Assembly: GCF_014202035.1 (NCBI RefSeq)
Contig: NZ_JACHFR010000004.1
Coordinates: 62,001 to 126,000, forward strand
DNA: 64,000 bases
Source: Treponema rectale
GTDB lineage: Bacteria; Spirochaetota; Spirochaetia; Treponematales; Treponemataceae
Direction: 5' to 3'
The notes beneath the pieces are model-generated. The model saw only the letters and a list, made by a program, of their open reading frames with translations. It ran no database searches and was not told the DNA's origin. Within the stretch, counting starts at the first letter, position 1; each line of letters opens with the position of its first letter. Positions 1-9,555 of the stretch are shown here, piece after piece. The translations under genes were made by a program, and so were the position numbers.

Positions 1-1319
1 ATTTTGATGCAGAAAATTTAGATGAATCTGATGAGTCTTCTTTAGAACAAAAAGACAGAAAACAGAAAATCCGAGCATATGTTGAAAAATGGTGTAAGAA
101 AGGCTATCTTATGCGCTACCACAACAACGAGCGTGAGGCGGTTCTTGAGCTGACTCCGAGCATTTTAAAGCTTTTCAACTGGCTTGATGACTTAAAACCA
201 AAAAAATTCATCGGCACGGAATCCCAGTTCAAATCAATTTTAGACCAGCTGCACGATTTGTATCAGCACATTACGGAAGACACGGCGACACGGCTAAAAG
301 CATTACGGCAGGAAAAAGCAAATATTGAAAAAGAAATTAAACGCTTGGAAGAAGGTGGTAAAGTCGAATCCTATTCTCCCGTACAGATTTTTGAAATGGT
401 TGACTTATGTCTCAGAAACGGAAAAGATTTACTGAACGATTTCCGCCAAGTCGAGGATAATTTCAGACAGGCAGGTGCAGAGATTTACAAAAAGCAGAGT
501 GAACTTAACTATTCAAAGGGTGACATTCTGGGCTTTGCGCTTGATACTGATGAAAAATTGCGTGAATCTCCGCAAGGTCAGTCTTTTGATGCTTTCTGGA
601 AATTTATTGCAGAAGACAATGACAACGAAATTAATTCAATCGCGAACGCAATTATAGAAAAAATTTCTGCAACATCAGAAATAAATCAGCTTGATACTTT
701 AGACACCGATTTTCTCTTAAACTTCAAGAAAAATCTCTTTGAAGCAGGAAGCAAAATCATAGATACAAAACATGGAATCACAGACAGATTGAGTCGTGTC
801 CTTCAACAGAATCAGAACGGAAACTATCAGAAACTTAATTCGCTTATTACTGACATAAAAAAAATCGCTTCGGAAAAATTTAAAGCCGATGATTACACAA
901 ACCAGCGCGACTTTATGAAGTTTGATACAAGAGCAATACTTACACGTTCTTTTGTGCCAGTTCATCCGAACATGCAGAAAGAATTCAGTGAGATGGAAAA
1001 GTTTGATTCATCTGACATCGACATTTCTGATTATAACGATTTACTCACTCAATTTTTTATTGACCGAAAGCAGCTGATTCAGAATATATCTGCATACCGA
1101 AAAAAGCATGTTTCGCAATTTACATTGGGAGACTTACTTTCCGAATACCCCATCACAAAAGGAATGGCAGAAATTGCAGTCTATTATGATTTGTTAAATT
1201 CTGAAAAGGATTTGACAATTGATGAAGGTTCAAGGGAAATGATTCGGTATGAAAATAAGGGAAATATAATAAAGGTGACTGTGCCAAAACTAATTTTCAA
1301 AGGAGGCCACAATGGCTGA
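1..1319 (+). CDS. jetA: Wadjet subunit JetA (DUF3375), 5' end outside window
   Basis: This is the DUF3375 (MksF-like, kleisin-type) subunit of a Wadjet plasmid-defence complex. The reading frame is open from base 3, well before the first internal ATG at 111, so the true start lies upstream of the window; about 438 residues are visible against roughly 480 for the family. The visible part is mostly helical and charged, with a coiled-coil-like stretch near the KANIEKEIKRLEEGG segment. It overlaps jetB by 8 bases, which indicates translational coupling. By family knowledge JetA bridges the JetC heads and recruits JetB in an SMC-like complex that senses closed circular DNA. The assignment rests mainly on operon context plus overall resemblance; there is no catalytic motif to check. 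Confidence 0.85.
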   Translation, partial: FDAENLDESDESSLEQKDRKQKIRAYVEKWCKKGYLMRYHNNEREAVLELTPSILKLFNWLDDLKPKKFIGTESQFKSILDQLHDLYQHITEDTATRLKALRQEKANIEKEIKRLEEGGKVESYSPVQIFEMVDLCLRNGKDLLNDFRQVEDNFRQAGAEIYKKQSELNYSKGDILGFALDTDEKLRESPQGQSFDAFWKFIAEDNDNEINSIANAIIEKISATSEINQLDTLDTDFLLNFKKNLFEAGSKIIDTKHGITDRLSRVLQQNQNGNYQKLNSLITDIKKIASEKFKADDYTNQRDFMKFDTRAILTRSFVPVHPNMQKEFSEMEKFDSSDIDISDYNDLLTQFFIDRKQLIQNISAYRKKHVSQFTLGDLLSEYPITKGMAEIAVYYDLLNSEKDLTIDEGSREMIRYENKGNIIKVTVPKLIFKGGHNG

Positions 1320-1914
1320 TTCAAATTTAAAACCTTGGTCACAAGTCTGCATAAAACTGCTGCAAGGGCCGCTTTTCAGGCAAAATGTAAACGACAAGCT
1401 GTGGGAAAAACTTGAAATGTATGAAAGCGATATTCAGGCCTTCTTTGCAATTCTTGGCGTAAGCGTTGCAATTGACAAGGCGGATGGTTTTGCATTTTTG
1501 CAACAGAATGACTTGAATGAGGAAGATGACAATGTTTCAAGATTAATACGACAGATTTCACTTACCGAAGAGCAGTCCTTTCTCTGCATTTTGCTTCGTG
1601 ACGAACTGAACAAGTTTGATAATCCTAATAATTCTCAAAACAAATCATCTGTCCTGATTCTGCGAGAGAGTGAACTTTACGAACAGTTCGCCATGTTCTA
1701 CACATCAAAAACAGACCAGATTACGGCACGAAATAATTTCAAGAAAAATTTGAACCGTCTGTGTGAACTAGGGCTTTTAAAAGAACAGAATCCAGACGAC
1801 ATGGAAAAAGAAAGTGAATACGAGGTGCGTCGTTATGTCCGTGCAAAAATAGACTCAAAGTTTTGTGAGGAATTTATGAGAAAGCTCAAAGAGAGAGAGA
1901 CTGACAATGAATAA
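1312..1914 (+). CDS. jetB: Wadjet subunit JetB (DUF4194)
   Basis: This 200-residue protein matches the position, length and character of JetB, the KITE-type (MksE-like) winged-helix subunit of Wadjet. It has a helical N-terminal half and a C-terminal winged-helix-like part with alternating basic and hydrophobic residues (RNNFKKNLNRLCELGLLK around residue 145). The start ATG lies inside the end of jetA (8-base overlap) behind a strong AAAGGAGG ribosome-binding site, and its end overlaps jetC by 8 bases. In the family, JetB dimers bind the JetA kleisin and help hold DNA. The identity is secure from gene order; no single residue is diagnostic. Confidence 0.86.
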   Translation: MADSNLKPWSQVCIKLLQGPLFRQNVNDKLWEKLEMYESDIQAFFAILGVSVAIDKADGFAFLQQNDLNEEDDNVSRLIRQISLTEEQSFLCILLRDELNKFDNPNNSQNKSSVLILRESELYEQFAMFYTSKTDQITARNNFKKNLNRLCELGLLKEQNPDDMEKESEYEVRRYVRAKIDSKFCEEFMRKLKERETDNE

Positions 1915-4900
1915 CGAATTTATTTTTGATGAGTCCGAGCAGGCTGGATTCCGCCTTAACACGCTTCAGCTGTATAACTGGGGCATTCTCCAGAATGACA
2001 AGATTTTCACTTTTGATTTTGACGACAAATCAACACTTCTGACAGGACGAAACGGAAGCGGAAAAACAACGATTGTTGATGCAATAATCACCCTGCTTGT
2101 TCCAAAACGCTACCGACTCTATAATCAGTCTTCATCAGGGAACACTAAGGACAAGGAACGAGATGAAGAAAGTTATGTTCTCGGAGCTTACGGAACATCT
2201 TCTGATGAATCTTCACATTCCGGAAAAACTAAATTTCTGCGTGACAAAAACTGCATTTCAATAATCAACGGCATTTTCTGCAATGAAGTCACAAAGCAGA
2301 ATATCTCTTTGATGCAAGTCAGATATTTTTCAAGCAGTGAGCTTGTGGCCTATGAATGTGTAACAGAAAGCAAACTTTTAATAGAAGATATAAATTCAAT
2401 TTTACAAAAAGAGAATGCCAAGTTAGACCGTGACAAAAAATGGCGGCAAATTCTGAAAAACAAATGCGGTACGGATTTTTGGGATTCTGACGGATTTTCA
2501 AAATATGCAGCCCGATTCAAGAATCTTTTTGGTCTTCGGGAAGACAGCGAAAACAAAGCATTAAAATTGTTCGCCCAAATTGTCGGTATGAAAGAGCTGG
2601 GGAACCTCAATGAATTTATCCGTCAAAAAATGATTGAAGGAATTGATGTCGATGGGGAATTTGAGAATCTGCAAAGCAACTATGAAAAGCTCATTCAGTG
2701 TGAAAATGAAATCGCCAAGACAAAATGTCAGCTTGAACTTTTAAAGCCCGTTGTTGACACAGGCAAAGAAATTGAGGAGTCAGAACAGAAGAAAGAAAAG
2801 CTGACTAATGATCAGGACACTCTTCCTGCATGGTATTCAAAAACTGCGATTGAAATTCTTACCGAAGAAATTAATGACAAAAAGCAGGAGAAAGAAAATC
2901 TTGAAAGCCAGAACAAAGATATAAAATCACAGATTGAAAGACTTTCCAACGACATTGAAGTTCTGTCAAACAACTCTGGAATTCAGATTGTCAGGGAAAA
3001 AGAGAGGCAGATACAAGGAAAAGAGAAGGAAAAACAAGACATTCAGAACGACAGGAATATCTTTGAGAGAAATGCAAATGTACTGGGATTGCAAGTCCCT
3101 CATTCTGATGAAGAGTTTTCAAAATTTATAAAAGATACTGAATCTTGTAAAAAGAAATTTCAAGATGAAGAAAATGAGCTTGACGAGTTAAAATATTCAG
3201 TCCGCAAAAGATATGATGACTTAAAAGAAAACCTTGACGCTTGTTCAGAAGAACTGCGCTCTCTTGGGACACGCAGCTCAAATATTCCTCTAAAAAATAT
3301 AGACATCCGCCGTCAGATTGCAGAAGACACAGGACTTTCTGAAAAGGCAATTCCATTTGTAGGCGAACTTGTACAAGTCAAAGAAGAAGAAAAATACTGG
3401 AACTATGCGATTGAGCGACTCCTGCATAATCTTGCGCTTACAATTCTTATTACCGAACAAAACTATCAGAAGGTGACGGAATATGTAAAAAGCCATAACC
3501 TGAACGGAAGAGTCGTCTATCTGCGTACAGATTTGCAACTTGGCGATTTTATTCCCGAATCAAGTAAAGATACAGTTTTGGGCAAAATTGAAATAAAACA
3601 GGGGCATGAACTTTCATCTTGGCTTTGCCGCCACATTTACGAAAAATGGAATTATATCTGCTCAGATGATTTTCCTGTTATAGCAAAGAACGACAAAGTC
3701 ATATCTTCCACAGGACTTGTTAAGAACGGAATAAAACACGAAAAAGATGATTCTATAAAGGAACGAACAAACGCGATAAATGTACTCGGCTGGAACAACC
3801 TTGACAAGCGAAAATCTCTTTCATCGCAGATTGAGGAGATTCGAGAGGAACTTACTGAAATTAAAGCACAGGAAAATGAAATAAAAGAAAAGCTTGAAAA
3901 TCTTGACATCAAAAACGACTGCGTAAAGAAGCTCCTTGAATTCAAATCATATTCAGAAATCGACACGGACTCAATCACAATAGAAATTCAGAAATTAATT
4001 GAAGAAAAGAACCGTCTGGCAAAAGAAAACAATGTTGAGGATATTGAGCGACAGATAGACGAAAAGAAATATGAAAGACAGCAACTGACAGCACAGAACG
4101 AGACAATTCTTACACAAATCGGTGCAATTAAAAATGAGGTTGAAGGAAAAGAAAAGTCACTGTCGCAAAATAAGTCTGCATGGCAAATATTTTTGCAGGA
4201 TACAGATGAAACTGTTATCAAAAACACGATTCAGAGTTTCATTGCCGAATATACAATAAAATCTGTAGGTGATATTACAAAACTTGAAGCAGAAAGAACA
4301 AGAATCCATAGCAGAATCGAAAATGAATTAAAAAACGAAAACAAATCCTATGCTGCATATATCAAAAATTTGGGTGATTATATGCGGAATGTTCGTAGTC
4401 CAAAAGAAGAGTATAAAAGGAAATTCGGTGACTGGACAATTCAGTTTGCGGATTTGCTTGAAGGACGGGAATATCTTACAGACTGGAATAATTGCTATGA
4501 ACGGCTGGTAAAGGACGAGCTTCCAAAATATCAAACGAAATTCAAGGAATACTTACATCAGAATCTGAATGCCGACATTATACGCTTCAAAAATTTTATA
4601 GATAATGGAAATCAGGAAATTAAAAAAGCAATTGCCACGCTTAATGATAATCTTAAGAAAATTCCTTACGGCGACAATCCTAAGACATTCCTCCAGCTTA
4701 AAATAGCAGACAACCGAGACCAAAAGATTATGGAATTCAACAGAATGCTAAAAAATGCAATTCCTAATGCCGCCGGCTACGAAAGTGACGATGAGGAAGA
4801 AAAAGAATTCCGCCGCATTAAGGACTTTATTGATTTTGTCCGTGAAAATGAGCGCAACCGAAAATTTATCCTTGACTTGAGAAACTGGCACAGTTTTGCA

Positions 4901-5299
4901 GCAACAGAACTGAAATATGAAGATGAAACAGAAACTCATTATTACAGCGACAGCAACAGCCTGAGTGGTGGTGAAAAAGCGAAACTCACCTACACGATTC
5001 TTGCCTCTGCAATTGCATATCAGTTTGGTATAAACGAAAGTACAAGCCGTTCACTTCGTTTTGTTATTGTTGATGAGGTTTTCAGCAAAAGCGACAGTAT
5101 AAACGCCCAGTATGCAATGCAGCTTTTCAAGCAGCTAGATTTACAAGTTATGATAGTAACTCCACTTGATAAATTGAATATTGCCGAAGAGTATATTTCT
5201 TCCGTTCATCAGGTACAAAAAACAGGGGATGCCTCACGCGTGCTTTCATTGACTATGGAGCGTTTTAGAGAACTAAGAGCAGAATTGGAGAGCAAGTAA
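1907..5299 (+). CDS. jetC: Wadjet SMC-like ATPase JetC
   Basis: This 1130-residue SMC/MukB-type ATPase is the motor of the Wadjet complex. The N-terminal head has a Walker A motif GRNGSGKTT at about residues 46-54. Two long coiled-coil arms rich in Glu and Lys (roughly 270-480 and 640-870) flank a compact hinge-like region around 490-640. The C-terminal head has the ABC signature SLSGGEKAK near 1017 and the Walker B FVIVDEVFSKSD near 1052. All catalytic motifs are intact. Known Wadjet complexes extrude DNA loops and present small circular DNA to JetD for cleavage. It overlaps jetB by 8 bases and ends directly before the jetD ATG, so the four genes form one transcription unit. Confidence 0.93.
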   Translation: MNNEFIFDESEQAGFRLNTLQLYNWGILQNDKIFTFDFDDKSTLLTGRNGSGKTTIVDAIITLLVPKRYRLYNQSSSGNTKDKERDEESYVLGAYGTSSDESSHSGKTKFLRDKNCISIINGIFCNEVTKQNISLMQVRYFSSSELVAYECVTESKLLIEDINSILQKENAKLDRDKKWRQILKNKCGTDFWDSDGFSKYAARFKNLFGLREDSENKALKLFAQIVGMKELGNLNEFIRQKMIEGIDVDGEFENLQSNYEKLIQCENEIAKTKCQLELLKPVVDTGKEIEESEQKKEKLTNDQDTLPAWYSKTAIEILTEEINDKKQEKENLESQNKDIKSQIERLSNDIEVLSNNSGIQIVREKERQIQGKEKEKQDIQNDRNIFERNANVLGLQVPHSDEEFSKFIKDTESCKKKFQDEENELDELKYSVRKRYDDLKENLDACSEELRSLGTRSSNIPLKNIDIRRQIAEDTGLSEKAIPFVGELVQVKEEEKYWNYAIERLLHNLALTILITEQNYQKVTEYVKSHNLNGRVVYLRTDLQLGDFIPESSKDTVLGKIEIKQGHELSSWLCRHIYEKWNYICSDDFPVIAKNDKVISSTGLVKNGIKHEKDDSIKERTNAINVLGWNNLDKRKSLSSQIEEIREELTEIKAQENEIKEKLENLDIKNDCVKKLLEFKSYSEIDTDSITIEIQKLIEEKNRLAKENNVEDIERQIDEKKYERQQLTAQNETILTQIGAIKNEVEGKEKSLSQNKSAWQIFLQDTDETVIKNTIQSFIAEYTIKSVGDITKLEAERTRIHSRIENELKNENKSYAAYIKNLGDYMRNVRSPKEEYKRKFGDWTIQFADLLEGREYLTDWNNCYERLVKDELPKYQTKFKEYLHQNLNADIIRFKNFIDNGNQEIKKAIATLNDNLKKIPYGDNPKTFLQLKIADNRDQKIMEFNRMLKNAIPNAAGYESDDEEEKEFRRIKDFIDFVRENERNRKFILDLRNWHSFAATELKYEDETETHYYSDSNSLSGGEKAKLTYTILASAIAYQFGINESTSRSLRFVIVDEVFSKSDSINAQYAMQLFKQLDLQVMIVTPLDKLNIAEEYISSVHQVQKTGDASRVLSLTMERFRELRAELESK

Positions 5300-6490
5300 A
5301 TGATTAGCCCTGAAGAAATCAAAATCAAAGCTAAAAACAAATACAAGGACTTTCTTCGTTACAAAGTTGATTTGTCAGTAACTTTTCCTGTAGAAGATTT
5401 TTTTCCGTTGATTATAAAAGCCGACAAAGGAAAAGTAAATGATGACCTACTTACACGTCAAAAAGAGCTGCAACTTCTAATAAGCAAAAGCAAAAATAAA
5501 ACTAGCTCCGGATATAAACTTGATTTAGAAACTGTAAATTCTCGAAAAAATGGAGAACAGACAGAAGTTTCTAGAATTTATTTTGAAAATGAAAGTGATT
5601 ATCTATCATTTATAAATGAAAAGAAGTCTTACAAACTGTTTTACACCGCCATTTCTCAAATAAAAAACAGCAACTTACTCTCAAATGAGAAATTTGTTAA
5701 ATGGGCAAAATCGCATCTGACTGATTTATGCGCAGAACCTGAAAGCAATCCTTTTTGGACAGATGTTTGCCTTTGTGCCGATTGGCTAAACAAGAATTGC
5801 GATTCACATCTCTATATCAGAGAAATTCCTTTACCTGTTCATACAAAATTCATTGAACAAAATAAAAAAATAATAAAAAGCCTTACAGAAAAAGCGGAGT
5901 CAGGATTTGAATTCGAAGCAACATTCGGACTAAAAACGAAACCAGATTTTGTCAGATTCAGAAGCCTTTCTGATAACATCATTTTACCTTTCTCGGAAAG
6001 CAGGTTAAATGAATGTCAGATTCTATTAGATGATTTTTCAAAATTAGATGAATCTTTTTTGCATAAGATAAAGAATATTTTCATCGTTGAAAATGAAATG
6101 GTATACCTCACATTTCCACAATACAAAGATTCAATCTGCATTTGGGGACAAGGCTACAAGGTGAATATTCTGAACGGAATTGAATGGTTTAAATCAAAAG
6201 GACTATATTATTTCGGAGATTTGGACGAGCACGGCTTTGACATCCTTTCTACTTACAGGCGATATTATCTTCAGATTCAATCTTTCTGCATGGATAAAAA
6301 TGTTCTTGAAGAATACGAACAGTTTTTGGTTGAGGGAAAAATCCTTGAAAGTAGGCGGATTCCAGAAAATTTGACTGAAGCGGAAAATGAATGTTTTATG
6401 ATTCTCAGGGATGCGGCAGATGAAAAAAACAGACTGGAACAGGAACGGGTGAGCGTAGAATATATAAGGGAACAGTTGTCTTTATTGTAA
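5300..6490 (+). CDS. jetD: Wadjet nuclease JetD (Toprim, DUF3322/DUF2220)
   Basis: This 396-residue protein is the Toprim-type nuclease of Wadjet. The N-terminal half is the DUF3322-like DNA-binding region. The C-terminal half is DUF2220 with the Toprim acidic residues: a Glu in IVENEMVYLTFP near residue 262 and the acidic pair in YFGDLDEHGFDIL near 306. The motif is read as intact, so the enzyme is likely active. The ATG directly abuts the jetC stop codon, with AGAGCAAG upstream as a weak ribosome-binding site, consistent with coupled translation. Family knowledge: JetD is topoisomerase VI-like and cuts circular plasmid DNA once JetABC has processed it. It is the last gene of the operon; no clear terminator follows. 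Confidence 0.9.
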   Translation: MISPEEIKIKAKNKYKDFLRYKVDLSVTFPVEDFFPLIIKADKGKVNDDLLTRQKELQLLISKSKNKTSSGYKLDLETVNSRKNGEQTEVSRIYFENESDYLSFINEKKSYKLFYTAISQIKNSNLLSNEKFVKWAKSHLTDLCAEPESNPFWTDVCLCADWLNKNCDSHLYIREIPLPVHTKFIEQNKKIIKSLTEKAESGFEFEATFGLKTKPDFVRFRSLSDNIILPFSESRLNECQILLDDFSKLDESFLHKIKNIFIVENEMVYLTFPQYKDSICIWGQGYKVNILNGIEWFKSKGLYYFGDLDEHGFDILSTYRRYYLQIQSFCMDKNVLEEYEQFLVEGKILESRRIPENLTEAENECFMILRDAADEKNRLEQERVSVEYIREQLSLL

Positions 6491-6627
6491 CAACCTTTCT
6501 GCTCTCACGTCGTAAGTGATTTTTTAAATCAACCATTTCTTTAATTCGCCGTTCTGTCTATATATTTAAAATCTGACTTTTATTAACCTTTATTTACGCT
6601 TCATTCTTTCATATCATCCACAAAACC

Positions 6628-7917
6628 TCACAGCAAACACACCGCATACAGGGGTATGTTCACCATCCAGTCCTGCTGCTTATACGGAAGAAGGGAAAAA
6701 CGAACTGAGAGTTCCGGCTTGTATTTTTCGTAAAAGGCTTTGAGGCTTTGGGAACGGACATTTGTTTCGGCCTTTACTTCGATGGGTACGACCTTGTTCT
6801 CTTTTTGAATGAGGAAATCCTGCTCGAAGGTAGCTTTTTCGCTTCCGTAATAATAGGCGGTATAAGGTGTCGAAGCGACAAGTTCCTGCAGAACATACTG
6901 CTCAGTTAGCGCACCTTTAAATTCCACAAAGAGAGAGTTTCCTTCGATAATTGATTTTGCATCCAGTTCCGACATAGCGCACAAAAGCCCCACGTCAAGC
7001 ACAAAAAGTTTATAGGCTGAAAAATCCTTGTATGCCGAAAGGGGAACATGGGGTTCATTCACGCGGCTCACTTTATGTACGAAACCGGAATCCAAAAGCC
7101 ACTGAATGGCAACTTCAAATTCACTGCTCCGTGCGCCTTTTTTCATCTTGCCGAAAAAGAATTTTCTGTTTTCCTTGGCAAGCTGCATTGGAATTGAATC
7201 CCACACCATGTTTATTCTGGAAAGCTCATTGGCTCCGGCATGTTTTCCAAAATCACCCTTGTATTGGACGAGAATGTTTTTTTGAATTTGACGAACCTCG
7301 TTATAGTCTCCGTGAAGGGCAAAGTTTTTGACGACCTCCGGCATTCCGCCAACATAATAATAATTCTTCAGGTGGTAAATGTATTTTTCAACAAAGCCGT
7401 CTATCAGCGAAAAATCTTTTGACAAAAGGGCATCCGAAAGCGCTTTCTCGTTTACCGCGCAAAGATATTCCCTAAAGCTCAGGGGATAAAGATTCAGCAA
7501 ATCAACCTTTCCTACCGGATATGAAACTCCCTGATGAAGGGCGACTCCCAAATGGGAACCTGCCGCCATGATATGATAATCCCCCGCCTCTTCGCAAAAA
7601 TATTTAAGGGATTCAAAGGCCTTGGAAGCGTTCTGGATTTCATCAAAAATAATGAGGGTGTTTTCCTTTTCTATCGCAAAACCGACCTCGATGCTCAGGT
7701 AGGAAATGAGCCGATTAATGTCGTAGTCCGATTCAAAAAGATTTTTCATGGCACTGTTATTGTAAAATGAAACATAGGCGACATTTTTATAAAAGAGTCT
7801 TCCAAACTCCCGCATGAGCCAGGTCTTTCCCACCTGACGTGCTCCCATAAGGACAAGTGGCTTTCTGTCTGAGTTTTCCTTCCATTTTTTCAGTTCTTCA
7901 AGGGCAAAACGTTCCAT
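6628..7917 (-). CDS. AAA ATPase with DUF4143 C-terminal domain
   Basis: This 429-residue protein belongs to the widespread AAA_14/DUF4143 family. Walker A is GARQVGKTW at about residues 24-32, Walker B is TLIIFDEIQNA near 88, and the C-terminal DUF4143 region ends in a nuclease-like fold signature (PIEVKAE near residue 385, with FEQDFLIQ upstream), which resembles a PD-(D/E)XK core. The biological role of the family is not established. It is convergent with jetD. There is no good ribosome-binding site; a possible -10 (TATTAT) lies about 15-20 bases before the ATG, within three direct repeats of 33-bp period, so the gene may be controlled by a protein binding these repeats. Confidence 0.88.
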   Translation of the reverse strand: MERFALEELKKWKENSDRKPLVLMGARQVGKTWLMREFGRLFYKNVAYVSFYNNSAMKNLFESDYDINRLISYLSIEVGFAIEKENTLIIFDEIQNASKAFESLKYFCEEAGDYHIMAAGSHLGVALHQGVSYPVGKVDLLNLYPLSFREYLCAVNEKALSDALLSKDFSLIDGFVEKYIYHLKNYYYVGGMPEVVKNFALHGDYNEVRQIQKNILVQYKGDFGKHAGANELSRINMVWDSIPMQLAKENRKFFFGKMKKGARSSEFEVAIQWLLDSGFVHKVSRVNEPHVPLSAYKDFSAYKLFVLDVGLLCAMSELDAKSIIEGNSLFVEFKGALTEQYVLQELVASTPYTAYYYGSEKATFEQDFLIQKENKVVPIEVKAETNVRSQSLKAFYEKYKPELSVRFSLLPYKQQDWMVNIPLYAVCLL

Positions 7918-7930
7918 ATTTCCGATAATA

Positions 7931-8011
7931 ACACTTTTTCCGGTCTAAAACTAAAGGATTACTACATTTTTTCGGGTCTAAAACGGGGTAAATGTCACAT
8001 TTTTTCTGACC
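7931..8011. repeat. Three direct repeats, exact 33-bp period, upstream of the ATPase
   Basis: The core ACAYTTTTTCBGGTCTAAAAC occurs at 7931-7951 and 7964-7984, and a shorter copy (ACATTTTTTCTGACC) at 7997-8011. The period is 33 bp each time, about three helical turns. The copy nearest the gene overlaps the likely -10 region of the AAA/DUF4143 gene. The arrangement suggests cooperative binding of a regulator on one face of the DNA. Confidence 0.6.
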
Positions 8012-8031
8012 ATTTGTACCAGCAAAAGCCA

Positions 8032-8322
8032 TCACGGATTTTTGAGGAGCACCGCTTTCCATGCCCCTTCTTTGAATCCAGTGCACACCGCATTTTCGGT
8101 CACCAGAAGGGGGCGCTTAACCAACATGCCATCGCTGGCTAAAAGCTTAAACTGTTCGTCCTCGCTCATAGCAGAGAGTTTTGCAGAAAGTTCCATCTCC
8201 CGGTAGAACATGCCGCTAGTGTTGAAAAACTTTTTAAGCGGCAGGCCGGATTTTTTATGAAGGGCGCGGGGGGTGGCTTCGTCCTCTTTATCTGTCTGTA
8301 AAATTTCAATTCTGAATACAAA
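8032..8322 (-). pseudogene. ArsC/Spx-family reductase remnant (C-terminal part)
   Basis: An open stretch without a start encodes about 85 residues typical of the C-terminal half of the small ArsC/Spx/YffB family: KSGLPLKKFFNTSG, then MSEDEQFKLLASDGMLVKRP, then a GFKEGAW ending. The N-terminal part with the CxxC or CxxS active-site region is absent; the frame runs into a stop at 8323-8325. The sequence is therefore a decayed fragment and not a working reductase. It sits in a series of unrelated fragments between 8.0 and 9.5 kb. Confidence 0.75.
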
Positions 8323-8337
8323 TCATTCGCAACAAGT

Positions 8338-8661
8338 TCATGCATTATGTATTATATATTCGCTTAAATTCATTTTACTATCTCCCAATAGCCTGGCTTC
8401 ACAAATTGCCCTGAAAGTCAATTCAAGATTACTAGGCAATTTGCCTAGTAAAGTTTCGTTTACTGGGTCATTTACCTCATTATTTGCCATTACAAGCTCG
8501 GTCAGCCTAAGTATAGTTGTAGTTCGCTCTGGTGAAATCTTTTGAGAGTATTCTGGCTCCATTCCAAACTCTTTGTTCCACACGGAAAAAACGCCTGGAA
8601 TACCACTGCCAGCCCGCTCGCCGATATCAATCAGCATTTCCATCTCCACGAGCTTCGCCAC
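8338..8661 (-). pseudogene. C-terminal remnant of AlbA_2-type ATP-binding regulator
   Basis: About 107 residues match the C-terminal end of the AlbA_2/HATPase_c_4 protein family: the DIGERAGSGIPGVF block is the conserved ATP-lid-like motif, followed by a variable region and a winged-helix-like tail (ELVMANNEVNDPVNETLLGKL is the linker typical of these proteins). The N-terminal AlbA_2 domain is missing, and the upstream junction runs into a methylase fragment. A full-length member lies at 37128-38585, so this may be a leftover of a second, lost locus. Confidence 0.65.
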
Positions 8662-8845
8662 TTGCTTTTTTAGAAATCGTAACAGAAACTTCCTGTGCCA
8701 TTTGTTCTAAGGAATAACCATATTCATTTACAAGTTTGCAAACCCACGCTTGTCTAACCTTTTCTTCTGGCTTTGAAACATGCCATGCATCTTTTAAAGG
8801 ACAATATATTTTTCCGTTTTCTTCTTATAATGTTAATTCTGCCAT
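8650..8845 (-). pseudogene. N-terminal remnant of an N-6 DNA methylase / HSDR_N-type protein
   Basis: From an ATG at 8845 the frame reads six codons, then TAA (8825-8827), and then continues open with GKIYCPLKDAWHVSKPEEKV and a YGYSLEQMAQEVSVT block. This pattern is characteristic of the HSDR_N_2-like N-terminus found on some N-6 DNA methylases and restriction proteins. The reading frame breaks into the AlbA_2 remnant near 8655. One in-frame stop plus a truncated 3' side mark it as dead. Confidence 0.6.
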
Positions 8846-8885
8846 AATTATTGTTTTTCTCCCCCAACCGCATTCATATCCATAA

Positions 8886-9501
8886 TCATTTCAACAATCT
8901 CCTGTCATCAACATTCTCAAGAACCTTCATCTGCTGGATGGCAATTTTATTCAATTTTTCCAGGCGCTCGCTTTGTGGAAGTCCGTCGTTAATGAATACT
9001 GCATTCAAGTTTTCCATATTGCTAAGGCAAATCAACTGATTGATTGTGGCGTAGTCGCGAATATTACCCTTTAAATCAGGATTAGCTTCTCTCCACTGTT
9101 TCGCGGTCATTCCGAACCTTTACAAGCAGAAGCTGAAATCTTGGACTTATCCACATTCCAAAATGATAAGCAATATCCCTATGTGCGTAAGTTCCACCGT
9201 AGCGTCCTGCTTTTGATACAATTCCTATGGCATTCGTGCGTTCAATCCATGTCTTAACAGAAAGAACAAAGTTATTGCTTCCCGCAGCATTTTTAATTGC
9301 ACCGAATTCGGTACAATTAAAATCAGGATTATAGAGCATTTTCCATTCACCAAGATATTCTATTGTACTTTTTAGACTCAGCCAACGAAAAATAATATGT
9401 TCCTGCAACTGACTGCGCGCCATATCTGTTAAAGAAATAAAATCATCTTCATTTTGACGAATAACCGTTATTTCTGCATTTTCTACATTTATTTTTGCCA
9501 T
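8886..9501 (-). pseudogene. KilA-N domain protein with internal deletion and frameshift
   Basis: The first part, starting at the ATG at 9501 behind GGAAGG, encodes an N-terminal KilA-N DNA-binding domain (DDFISLTDMAR, then GRYGGTYAHRDIAYHFGMWI and the start of the FQL helix). Near 9115 it jumps into another frame that encodes the usual C-terminal end of such proteins (FGMTAKQWREANPDLKG through IAIQQMKVLENVDDRRLLK). The normal middle, about 80-100 residues, is absent. The simplest reading is one internal deletion. It lies directly downstream of the XRE regulator at 9556-9792 and behind the operator at 9538-9554. A 43-residue C-terminal remnant of a relative lies at 36986-37117. Confidence 0.75.
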
Positions 9502-9521
9502 CTTCTGCACCCTTCCAAACT

Positions 9522-9554
9522 ATTCTATCGCACTACAGTGTCAACGAATGACAC
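9522..9554 (-). promoter_or_regulatory. XRE-linked operator and -10 box for the KilA-N gene
   Basis: The perfect inverted repeat GTGTCA-N5-TGACAC lies at 9538-9554, and a minus-strand -10-like TAGAAT at 9522-9527 follows 10-11 bp further on. The same geometry recurs in front of hsdM at 40230-40262. Both sites lie just downstream of an XRE regulator gene, so they are likely targets of these regulators. Confidence 0.6.
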
Positions 9555-9555
9555 T

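Noticed and set aside
7898-8086. 62-codon minus-strand frame with repeated DRKKC-like words
   Set aside because: The protein repeats just mirror the 33-bp DNA repeats of the ATPase promoter; there is no ribosome-binding site.
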